From Acidobacteriota bacterium (GTDB lineage: Bacteria; Acidobacteriota; Thermoanaerobaculia; Multivoradales; JAHEKO01): a stretch of DNA of 13,698 bases. Positions 1 to 5,830 of the stretch are shown one piece after another (positions within the stretch are counted from its first letter, which is position 1; every line of letters starts with the position of its first letter). The stretch spans positions 1-13,698 of the forward strand of contig JAHEKO010000055.1 of NCBI GenBank assembly GCA_024638355.1. Direction: 5' to 3'. Below the pieces are notes generated by a model. It saw only the letters and a program-made list of their open reading frames with translations, was not told the DNA's origin and searched no databases. The translations under genes were made by a program, and so were the position numbers.

Positions 1-44
1 GGTCACGGCTGCTCGGCCTGGAGGACATCCGCGCAGCCGTGACC
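1..44. repeat. 11-bp perfect inverted repeat, 22-nt spacer
   Basis: GGTCACGGCTG at 1-11 is the exact reverse complement of CAGCCGTGACC at 34-44. The left arm starts at the window edge, so it may extend further. It lies in the last codons of the partial gene and has no T-run after it, so it is not a classical intrinsic terminator. It could be a 3'-end mRNA hairpin or a chance repeat. Confidence 0.45.
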
Positions 45-74
45 GAGTGCGGGGTCGAGCCCCCGGGTCGCTGA
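1..74 (+). CDS. C-terminal tail of an unidentified gene (partial)
   Basis: Reading from base 3, an open frame enters from the left edge and stops at TGA 72-74. The visible tail has about 23 residues and ends LLGLEDIRAAVTECGVEPPGR. It looks like a helix with a short polar end, and its third positions are mostly G or C, as in the genes to the right. It would be convergent with the response regulator that ends at 103, leaving a gap of about 28 bases. Too little is visible to name a family. The same bases also lie in a minus-strand open frame that runs on into the regulator gene, but that frame looks like a shadow. Confidence 0.4.
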   Translation, partial: SRLLGLEDIRAAVTECGVEPPGR

Positions 75-102
75 TGCTCTCTCGGCCGAGGCAGCCGCCG
101 CT

Positions 103-1545
103 TCAGACCTCGATCTCGTATGCCTTGATCTTGTTGTAGAGGGTCTTGACGTCGATGCCGAGGAGGCGCGCGGCCGGGGCCTTCTTTCCTCGGGTATAGG
201 CGAGGACCCGGGCGATGTGGCGGCGCTGGATCTCCGCCAGGGGGACCGGCTCCTCGTCCGGTGGCGCCGAGCCGCCGGCGGCGTGGGCCGCTCGGCTACG
301 GCCGAGAACGGCCGGCGGCAGCTCCTCGGTGCAGAGCTCCTCATGGGAGGACATGAGCACCATGCCTTCGATCACGTTCGCCAGCTCGCGGACGTTGCCC
401 GGCCAGCGGTACCCGCGGAGCGCATCGAGGGCCTTCGCCGACACCGTCTTGATCGGCTGGCCGGCGATCCGGTGCCGCTGGAGGTACATCTCGACCAGGC
501 CCGCGATGTCCTCGGTGCGGTGGCGGAGCGGCGGCAGATCGATTCGCACGACGTTCAACCGAAACAGGAGATCCTCGCGAAAGCGGCCGTCGCGCGCCTC
601 CCTCTCGAGGTCCTTGTTGGTCGCCGCGAGGATTCGCACGTCCACCCGGATCGACGCCGTTCCGCCGACGCGCCGCAGCTCGCCGCTGTCGAGTACCAGC
701 AAGAGCTTGGCTTGCATGGCCGGGCTCATCTCGGCGACCTCGTCGAGAAACAGGGTGCCGCCGTCGGCGACTTCGAAGAGCCCGGGCTTGGCCTTGGCGG
801 CGCCGGTGAAGGCCCCCTTCTCGTGGCCAAACAGCTCGCTCTCGAGCAGAGGCTCGGTGAGGGCGCTGCAGTTGATGTGCATCTGCGGCCGCGCCGAGCG
901 CGGGCTGGCCGCGTGCAAGAGCTTCGCGATCAACCCCTTGCCGGTCCCGGTCTCGCCCTGAATCAGGACCGAGGCGTCGGAGGGTCCCACCCGATCGACC
1001 ACGGTCAGGATCCTCTTCATCGCCGCGCTGTCCGCGACGAGAGGTCCCTTCCAGGCGTCTTCGCGGCGCCGCACCACTTCCTTGAGGGTGTGGTTCTCGC
1101 GCCGCAGCTGACGCCGGCCGGCCGCGTTGCGCAGGGTGGCGATGAGCTTCAGGCGATCGAACGGCTTCGACAGGTAGTCGAAGGCGCCGAGCTTCATCGC
1201 CTCGACGGCCGATTCGTGACCCGGCTGCCCCGTGAGCAGCACGGTCTCCGGCGGATCGGTGAGCTCGTTCAGCGACCGCAACACATCCAGGCCGCTCATC
1301 CCGGGCAGCTGGAGATCGAGCACCACGACGTCGAAAGCCCACTTCCGCGCCGCCGCCAGCGCCTCCTCGCCGCTCTCGGCGACCGTCACCGCGAAGCCCT
1401 CGCCTTCGAGCGCGCCGGCCGCGGTCAACCGCATCTGGAGATCGTCGTCGACGACGAGGGTCGAGATCTCCTTTCCGCACGAAGCCTCGGGGGCCGCACC
1501 GCGCTCGCCCGCGCGCGTTCGCTGAACAGAGCTCGACACGCTCAC
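103..1545 (-). CDS. sigma-54-dependent response regulator, NtrC family
   Basis: This is a transcription activator that should be phosphorylated by a sensor kinase and then remodel sigma-54 RNA polymerase by ATP hydrolysis. Numbering from GTG 1545 (480 aa), the domains are: receiver at about 28-145, with acidic VVDDD at 31-35, phospho-acceptor D77 (VLDLQLPG) and the KPF lysine; AAA+ domain with Walker A GETGTGKG at 197-204, the GAFTGA loop that contacts sigma-54, Walker B TLFLDEV and arginine-finger segment FREDLLFRLNV; and a C-terminal Fis-type HTH ending TLYNKIKAYEIEV. All key residues are present, so it should be active. The start is uncertain. ATG 1668 has a GAAGG site 5 nt upstream, but codons between 1668 and about 1470 have poor third-position G/C and no homology I recognise. 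The gene is divergent from the protease operon, which is its likely target. Confidence 0.93.
   Translation of the reverse strand: MSVSSSVQRTRAGERGAAPEASCGKEISTLVVDDDLQMRLTAAGALEGEGFAVTVAESGEEALAAARKWAFDVVVLDLQLPGMSGLDVLRSLNELTDPPETVLLTGQPGHESAVEAMKLGAFDYLSKPFDRLKLIATLRNAAGRRQLRRENHTLKEVVRRREDAWKGPLVADSAAMKRILTVVDRVGPSDASVLIQGETGTGKGLIAKLLHAASPRSARPQMHINCSALTEPLLESELFGHEKGAFTGAAKAKPGLFEVADGGTLFLDEVAEMSPAMQAKLLLVLDSGELRRVGGTASIRVDVRILAATNKDLEREARDGRFREDLLFRLNVVRIDLPPLRHRTEDIAGLVEMYLQRHRIAGQPIKTVSAKALDALRGYRWPGNVRELANVIEGMVLMSSHEELCTEELPPAVLGRSRAAHAAGGSAPPDEEPVPLAEIQRRHIARVLAYTRGKKAPAARLLGIDVKTLYNKIKAYEIEV
1468..1474 (-). promoter_or_regulatory. AAAGGAG Shine-Dalgarno-like site with no start codon after it
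   Basis: A strong AAAGGAG lies just before the receiver's first strand (STLVVDDD), where response regulator genes usually begin. The codons that follow are ATC TCG ACC CTC GTC, with no ATG, GTG or TTG. Either the match is chance inside the coding region, or the start is non-canonical or has been lost. Upstream codon use looks non-coding, so the site is worth recording. Confidence 0.3.
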
Positions 1546-1618
1546 CCCGACATGATCACCGCGACGGCGCCGTCGCGCCGTGGAACAGGTCACGGTAGTT
1601 CTTCCCGGCAGAGGCGCC

Positions 1619-1643
1619 CGACCATGGAAAAAATCCATGGTCG
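1619..1643. promoter_or_regulatory. 10+5+10 inverted repeat, candidate activator binding site
   Basis: CGACCATGGA (1619-1628) and TCCATGGTCG (1634-1643) are perfect reverse complements around an AAAAA spacer. Two arms around a short A/T spacer is the geometry of sites bound by Fis-type HTH dimers such as NtrC. The site lies between a divergent NtrC-type gene and a -24/-12-like element about 130 bp to its right, where an upstream activating sequence would be expected. The assignment as an operator is inference; the repeat itself is directly visible. It would fall inside the regulator's coding region if ATG 1668 were the true start. Confidence 0.5.
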
Positions 1644-1698
1644 CCCGGCCCACCGACGGCGCCGCCATGCGCGCCTTCGGATCTCGAGCACCCGGTTC

Positions 1699-1711
1699 AA
1701 AGCACTGCTTT
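1699..1711. repeat. AAAGCA-C-TGCTTT inverted repeat
   Basis: A 6-bp inverted repeat around a single central C, within an AT-richer patch of the divergent intergenic region. It could be a half-site pair for a regulator or a core promoter neighbourhood. No convincing -35/-10 pair is visible. Confidence 0.3.
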
Positions 1712-1737
1712 ACATGGAGTTAGGCGCGGCGAGGCAC

Positions 1738-1766
1738 CGCATCCCGAGATGCGCCTATCGCGATAG
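1738..1766. repeat. adjacent hairpin (1738-1753) and 12-bp palindrome (1755-1766)
   Basis: CGCATC and GATGCG form a 6-bp stem around CCGA. One base later comes the perfect palindrome CTATCGCGATAG. Both lie 35-65 bp upstream of the first protease start. They could be operator sites or structure in the leader of a transcript starting further upstream. I compared the region with the c-di-GMP GEMM riboswitch pattern and saw no match. Confidence 0.35.
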
Positions 1767-1772
1767 CCCAAC

Positions 1773-1786
1773 GGTACGGCGGTTGC
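1773..1786 (+). promoter_or_regulatory. candidate sigma-54 (-24/-12) promoter of the protease operon
   Basis: GGTACG-N4-TTGC has the GG and GC dinucleotides exactly 10 nt apart, as sigma-54 promoters require (consensus TGGCACG-N4-TTGCW). It differs from consensus at the T before GG, at the C after GG and at the final W. The predicted transcript start is near 1798, only about 4 nt before the ATG at 1802. That would leave the ribosome binding site at 1787-1792 off the mRNA. Either the transcript is nearly leaderless, or the match is chance and the real promoter lies upstream. Confidence 0.3.
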
Positions 1787-1792
1787 GGAGGG
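1787..1792 (+). promoter_or_regulatory. GGAGGG ribosome binding site of the first protease
   Basis: A strong Shine-Dalgarno sequence 9 nt before ATG 1802. It fixes the start and requires the mRNA to begin upstream of it. This conflicts with the -24/-12-like element that overlaps it. Confidence 0.7.
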
Positions 1793-1801
1793 ACCGACCG
1801 C

Positions 1802-4066
1802 ATGAAGCGCCCGAACCGGACTCCACTCGCCTGGACGCGACCCCTAACGACGGTCCTGCTGACGCTGCTGGTGTCGTCCCCAGCGCAGTCGGCAGCCCAT
1901 ACCTTCATCGTTCAGGGTCCCAGCGTCGCCGCGACCGCGGAGTCGGTGCGGGCGGTCGGCGGCACCGTGACCCGCGAGCTCGACATCATCGATGCGGTCG
2001 CCGCCGACCTCACTCTCCAACAGGAGGCCGCGCTGGCCAGGCGCAGCCCCGTGCTCCGCCTCTACGCCAACGCGACCGCGACGACCCTCGCCGTCGAGGA
2101 GGCTTGGTACGTCGCCGACCGGTTCGGCGGCGGCTCCTTCGAAAACAACGATGGCAGCCGGAACTGGTCTTCCGCCTGGATCGAGAACGATCCGCAGGCG
2201 TGGGGCGACGGTCCCGCCGCGGGCCAGGTGAGACTCGTCCAGGATGTCCTGAGGCTCGACGATCGCCCCGACACCGGGGGCCAGCCGAGCATCGCTCGCC
2301 AGGTCGATCTCTCCGGCACCGCCGTTCAAGCGACGCTGAGCTTCGACTTCCGTACCGACCGCGGCGTCGACACGACCGACGCGGTCACGCTGGAGATCTC
2401 CTCCGACGGTGGCCGCTCCTATCAGGACCTCGAGGTCTTCACCGGAGTGCGCGGTCGGCTCGAAGGCTCCAGGCAATACGACATCTCGGCCTGGGCGACG
2501 GTCGAGACCCGAGTGCGATTCCGCGTCTCCCGGTCATACGGCGGCCCCTCCGAGTACTTCCGGGTGGACAACCTCCGGATCGACTACCTGGCGGCGGCCA
2601 CCGAGGACGACCCGGCCGAAGACGTATCCGGTCTCGATCGGGAAGTCTCGCACTGGGAGATCGTCTGGAGGTCCTTCTTCACCCGTGGGGCGAATCCGTA
2701 CAGCCAGTTCCCCACTCTGGTGAGGGCCGACCAGCTGCACCCGCTCGGCGTCACCGGTGCCGGCGTGACGATCGCCATCGTCGACTCCGGCTTCTACAAG
2801 TTCGAGGACCTGGCAGAGAACACCGGCGGCGAGATGAGACTCCTGGCGAATTACGAAACCTCCACGACGCCGCTGTGGTCGTGGCACTGGGCTTCGAGCT
2901 ACGACCAGAACGGGCACGGCACCCATGTGACCTCGGTAGCGGTCAGCAGCGACGCCGCGGACGACGGCAGATACAACGGCATCGCGCCCGACGCCGATCT
3001 GGTGGCCGTCAAGGCCTTCGACGAGAACGGCATGGGCACCTATGCCGACATCATCCAGGGCCTCGATTGGGTCCTCGCCAACAAAGACCTCTACGGCATC
3101 CGGATCGCGAACCTCTCCTTCAGCGGCACGGTGCGCTCCCACTACTGGAACGATCCGCTCAACCAGGCGGTCATGGAGCTCTGGCGCGCGGGCATCGTGG
3201 TGGTGGCGTCCGCGGGCAACCTCGGCCCGGATCCGATGACGATCGGGGTCCCCGGCAACGTGCCCTACGTGGTCACCGTCGGAGCGATGACCGACCGCTT
3301 CACGCCCGACGACCCGCTGGACGACCGGCTGACCTTCTTCTCCGCCGCCGGCCCGACCGCGGAGGGCTTCGTCAAGCCCGATCTGGTCGCTCCGGGCGGG
3401 CACATGCTCGGTCAGATGGACGTCTACTCGCACATCGCGAAGACCCATCCGGAGTTCCACGACGGTGGCTCCTACTTCGTGATGTCGGGCACCTCACAGG
3501 CCGCGGCGGTGGTCAGCGGCACGGTGGCTCTCATGCTCCAGAGGGAGCCGGCCCTCACTCCCGACGAGGTGAAGTATCGGCTGATGGTCACAGCGCGGCC
3601 GGCCTTCGACCCGGACGGCTCGTTCGGCTACAGCTTCTTTCAGCAGGGGGCCGGACTGCTCGACGCCTATGAGGCCGTCGACGCCGATCTGCACGAGGAC
3701 GCACGGGCCAATCGCGGCCTCGACATCGACAAGGACCTGGCCGGCAAGGAGCACTACATGGGGCTCGCGCGCCGCGCCGCCGACGGCACCTACTACATCG
3801 ACGGCTTCGCCTGGGGCGACGGCTTCGCCTGGGGCGACGGCTTTGCCTGGGGCGACGGCTTCGCCTGGGGTGACGGCTTCGCCTGGGGTGACGGCTTCGC
3901 CTGGGGCGACGGCTTCGCCTGGGGTGACGGCTTCGCCTGGGGTGACGGCTTCGCCTGGGGCGACGGCTTCGCCTGGGGCGACGGCTTCGCCTGGGGCGAC
4001 ACCTCCACCACCACCGACGCCCTCGCCGTTCCGATCTCAACCCCTACCTGGGTAGAAAACGAATGA
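1802..4066 (+). CDS. secreted S8 subtilase with DGFAWG repeat tail
   Basis: An extracellular serine protease of 754 aa. It has a signal peptide (about 1-32), an I9-like propeptide at 33-96 (FIVQGPSV, ELDIIDAVAA, LRLYANA), and a jelly-roll-like beta domain at about 104-264 (GGSFENN to RVDNLRIDYL), a type often seen in bacterial secreted proteins. The S8 catalytic domain covers about 300-640, with D328 (AIVDSGF), H372 (NGHGTHV), oxyanion N473 (ASAGN) and S565 (MSGTSQA) all intact. A post-catalytic segment (DLAGKEHY, DGTYYI) leads into 11 perfect DGFAWG hexapeptides (667-732) and the tail PTWVENE. The start is supported by GGAGGG 9 nt upstream. Its stop overlaps the start of the next gene (ATGA). 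The two share propeptide, catalytic, post-catalytic and repeat regions, so they are duplicates, but only this copy has the beta domain. No LPXTG or other recognised anchor is visible. Confidence 0.95.
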   Translation: MKRPNRTPLAWTRPLTTVLLTLLVSSPAQSAAHTFIVQGPSVAATAESVRAVGGTVTRELDIIDAVAADLTLQQEAALARRSPVLRLYANATATTLAVEEAWYVADRFGGGSFENNDGSRNWSSAWIENDPQAWGDGPAAGQVRLVQDVLRLDDRPDTGGQPSIARQVDLSGTAVQATLSFDFRTDRGVDTTDAVTLEISSDGGRSYQDLEVFTGVRGRLEGSRQYDISAWATVETRVRFRVSRSYGGPSEYFRVDNLRIDYLAAATEDDPAEDVSGLDREVSHWEIVWRSFFTRGANPYSQFPTLVRADQLHPLGVTGAGVTIAIVDSGFYKFEDLAENTGGEMRLLANYETSTTPLWSWHWASSYDQNGHGTHVTSVAVSSDAADDGRYNGIAPDADLVAVKAFDENGMGTYADIIQGLDWVLANKDLYGIRIANLSFSGTVRSHYWNDPLNQAVMELWRAGIVVVASAGNLGPDPMTIGVPGNVPYVVTVGAMTDRFTPDDPLDDRLTFFSAAGPTAEGFVKPDLVAPGGHMLGQMDVYSHIAKTHPEFHDGGSYFVMSGTSQAAAVVSGTVALMLQREPALTPDEVKYRLMVTARPAFDPDGSFGYSFFQQGAGLLDAYEAVDADLHEDARANRGLDIDKDLAGKEHYMGLARRAADGTYYIDGFAWGDGFAWGDGFAWGDGFAWGDGFAWGDGFAWGDGFAWGDGFAWGDGFAWGDGFAWGDGFAWGDTSTTTDALAVPISTPTWVENE
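3800..3997 (+). repeat. 11 x 18-bp in-frame tandem array encoding DGFAWG
   Basis: Eleven contiguous 18-bp units of the form GAC GGC TTC GCC TGG GGY. All 11 encode the same hexapeptide. The only differences are synonymous: GGC or GGT in the last codon, and one TTT in unit 3. Near-identity at DNA level points to recent expansion or homogenisation. Gain or loss of units keeps the frame, so the array could vary in length between strains. Confidence 0.97.
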
Positions 4067-5826
4067 ACCGTAAACCACTCCATCGCAATGCCATCCTGCT
4101 CATCCTCGTCGGCGCCTGCGCACTGACGGCGGCGCTGTCGTTCACCAGCCCGAGCGGAATCGCGGGATCTGATTTCTCCGCGGCGAGCACGGCCGACTTC
4201 GTAGTCCAGGGTGCCAGCGTGGACTCGGTCGCCGTGCTCGTCGCGGAGGTCGGCGGCACCATCACCCACGAGCTCGGCATCATCGACGCCGTCGGCGCGA
4301 GCCTCAGCGCGGCACAGGTCGCGCAGCTGGAACGACTGGGCACCGTTCGTCTCTTCCGGAACGCCCCGGTCTCTACGGAGGCCTACCTGACGATCGCGTC
4401 GCGCGACTCCGACGACGACGACGATTCCGACGTCGACGAGGAGTACGACGACGACGAGAGGTTCGTCGACAGCGCGTTCCCGACCCACATCAGGGCGGAC
4501 TACGCCCAGATGAAGGGGGTGACCGGCGCCGGCGTCACGGTGGCGATCGTCGACAGCGGCTTCTCCCCGGGGCCGGGCGGCCGCAAGTGGTTGAACCGCA
4601 ATACCCGGCGGAGGGAGCGGGTGCTGGCTCGATACGACGCGATCACGGGCGAGTTGAGCGGCTCGAGCCGCGACGGCAACGGGCACGGCACCCACGTCAC
4701 CAGCGTGCTGGCGAGCAGCCGTAAGTCGCGAAACAGTCGGCCGCGCGCCTACAACGGTATCGCTCCCGATGCCGACCTGGTGATCGTCAAGGCGTTCGAC
4801 GACGCGGGCCAGGGGAGCTACCTCGACGTGATCCGCGGCATCGACTTCGTCGTCAGCAACCGCGACGCCTACGGCATCCGGGTCCTGAACCTCTCCCTCA
4901 GCGCGACTCCCCGCTCCTACTACTGGGACGATCCTCTCAACCAGGCCGTGATGGCCGCCTGGCAGGCGGGCATCGTGGTCGTGGCCTCGGCCGGCAACGG
5001 CGGCCCCGGCGCGATGACGGTCGGCGTCCCCGGGAACGTCCCCTACATCATCACCGTCGGCGCAGTATCCGATGCCGTGACCAAGGACGCGAGCGACGAC
5101 TTTCTGACCTCCTTCTCGGCGGCCGGCCCGACCTTCGAAGGCTTCGTCAAACCCGAGATCGTCGCTCCCGGCGGCCACATGCTGGGGCAGGCCAACCCCG
5201 ATAGCTACCTCGTCAAGATGTTCTACGAGTGGTTCTTCGGCGACGAGTACTTCTACATGTCCGGCACGTCGCAGGCGGCCGCGGTGGTCTCGGGCGTTGC
5301 TGCGTTGATGCTTCAGTACGATCCATCTCTCCAGCCCGACGACGTCAAATGCCGGCTCATGAGTACCGCTCGGCCGGCGGTCGACGAGAAGGGCCACCTC
5401 GCCTATAGCGTCTTCCAGCAAGGAGCTGGGCTGATCGACGCGATCGGCGCCGTTGCCTCGAGCGACAGGGGCTGCGCCAACCGCGGCATCGACGTCGACT
5501 ACGACCTCGCGGGCAAGGTGCACTACGTCGGGCGCGCCGACCGCGACGAAGACGGCGCCTACTACATCCGCGGCCTCGACGGCTACGTCTGGAACGACGG
5601 CTTCGCCTGGAACGACGGCTTCGCCTGGAACGACGGCTTCGCCTGGAACGACGGCTTCGCCTGGAACGACGGCTTCGCTTGGAACGACGGCTTCGTCTGG
5701 AACGATGGCTTCGCCTGGAACGACGCCTTTGTCTGGAACGACGCCTTTGTCTGGAACGACGCCTTCGTCTGGAACGACGCCTACACCACCCCGATGTCGG
5801 TCAACCGCTGGGTTCCGCAGGAGTAG
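4063..5826 (+). CDS. secreted S8 subtilase with DGFAWN repeat tail
   Basis: An extracellular serine protease of 587 aa, paralogous to the gene before it. The N-terminus is a signal peptide ([18 protein letters not shown]); VGAC at 16-19 loosely resembles a lipobox, but the hydrophobic stretch continues past it, so lipoprotein status is unlikely. An I9-like propeptide (44-105: [25 protein letters not shown]) is followed by an acidic run at 115-132 (14 of 18 residues Asp or Glu, perhaps calcium-binding), then the S8 domain with D164, H208, oxyanion N312 and S403. The post-catalytic segment ([14 protein letters not shown]) leads to 11 hexapeptides based on WNDGFA and the tail RWVPQE. It lacks the beta domain of its partner. 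Translation is probably coupled to the upstream gene through the ATGA overlap, since only a weak GGTAG lies before the ATG. The last codons carry the ribosome binding site of the next gene. Confidence 0.95.
   Translation: MNRKPLHRNAILLILVGACALTAALSFTSPSGIAGSDFSAASTADFVVQGASVDSVAVLVAEVGGTITHELGIIDAVGASLSAAQVAQLERLGTVRLFRNAPVSTEAYLTIASRDSDDDDDSDVDEEYDDDERFVDSAFPTHIRADYAQMKGVTGAGVTVAIVDSGFSPGPGGRKWLNRNTRRRERVLARYDAITGELSGSSRDGNGHGTHVTSVLASSRKSRNSRPRAYNGIAPDADLVIVKAFDDAGQGSYLDVIRGIDFVVSNRDAYGIRVLNLSLSATPRSYYWDDPLNQAVMAAWQAGIVVVASAGNGGPGAMTVGVPGNVPYIITVGAVSDAVTKDASDDFLTSFSAAGPTFEGFVKPEIVAPGGHMLGQANPDSYLVKMFYEWFFGDEYFYMSGTSQAAAVVSGVAALMLQYDPSLQPDDVKCRLMSTARPAVDEKGHLAYSVFQQGAGLIDAIGAVASSDRGCANRGIDVDYDLAGKVHYVGRADRDEDGAYYIRGLDGYVWNDGFAWNDGFAWNDGFAWNDGFAWNDGFAWNDGFVWNDGFAWNDAFVWNDAFVWNDAFVWNDAYTTPMSVNRWVPQE
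5590..5787 (+). repeat. 11 x 18-bp in-frame tandem array encoding WNDGFA variants
   Basis: Eleven contiguous 18-bp units beginning with TGG AAC GAC or, in unit 7, TGG AAC GAT. Units 1-5 and 7 encode WNDGFA, unit 6 WNDGFV, units 8-10 WNDAFV and the last WNDAYT. In the reading DGFAW+X, every unit has Asn where the first protease has Gly. Decay toward the 3' end suggests that the front half was homogenised more recently. Confidence 0.97.
5819..5823 (+). promoter_or_regulatory. AGGAG ribosome binding site inside the end of the second protease
   Basis: AGGAG overlaps the final codons of the second protease and sits 7 nt before ATG 5831. It selects this start for the c-di-GMP gene over in-frame ATGs further upstream, and it places the gene in the protease operon. 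Confidence 0.8.
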
Positions 5827-5830
5827 AGTC

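Noticed and set aside
1647..1660. Another GG-N10-GC pair
   Set aside because: It lacks the TT before GC and has a poor -24 block. In DNA this GC-rich such bare pairs are expected by chance.
1645..1801. c-di-GMP riboswitch before the protease operon
   Set aside because: The operon context made this attractive, but the conserved GEMM core motifs are absent; only simple hairpins are seen.
217..3672. Very long plus-strand open frame of 1151 codons
   Set aside because: It runs antisense through the response regulator and out of frame through the first protease. Its translation is rich in Arg, Gly and Pro, with no recognisable domain. It is a product of high GC.
4108..4119. Lipobox (VGAC) in the second protease
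   Set aside because: The hydrophobic stretch continues for several residues after the Cys, so it more likely lies in the core of an ordinary signal peptide.
3800..5787. CRISPR-like regular repeats
   Set aside because: The 18-bp units are contiguous with no spacers, are in frame and encode the protease tails.
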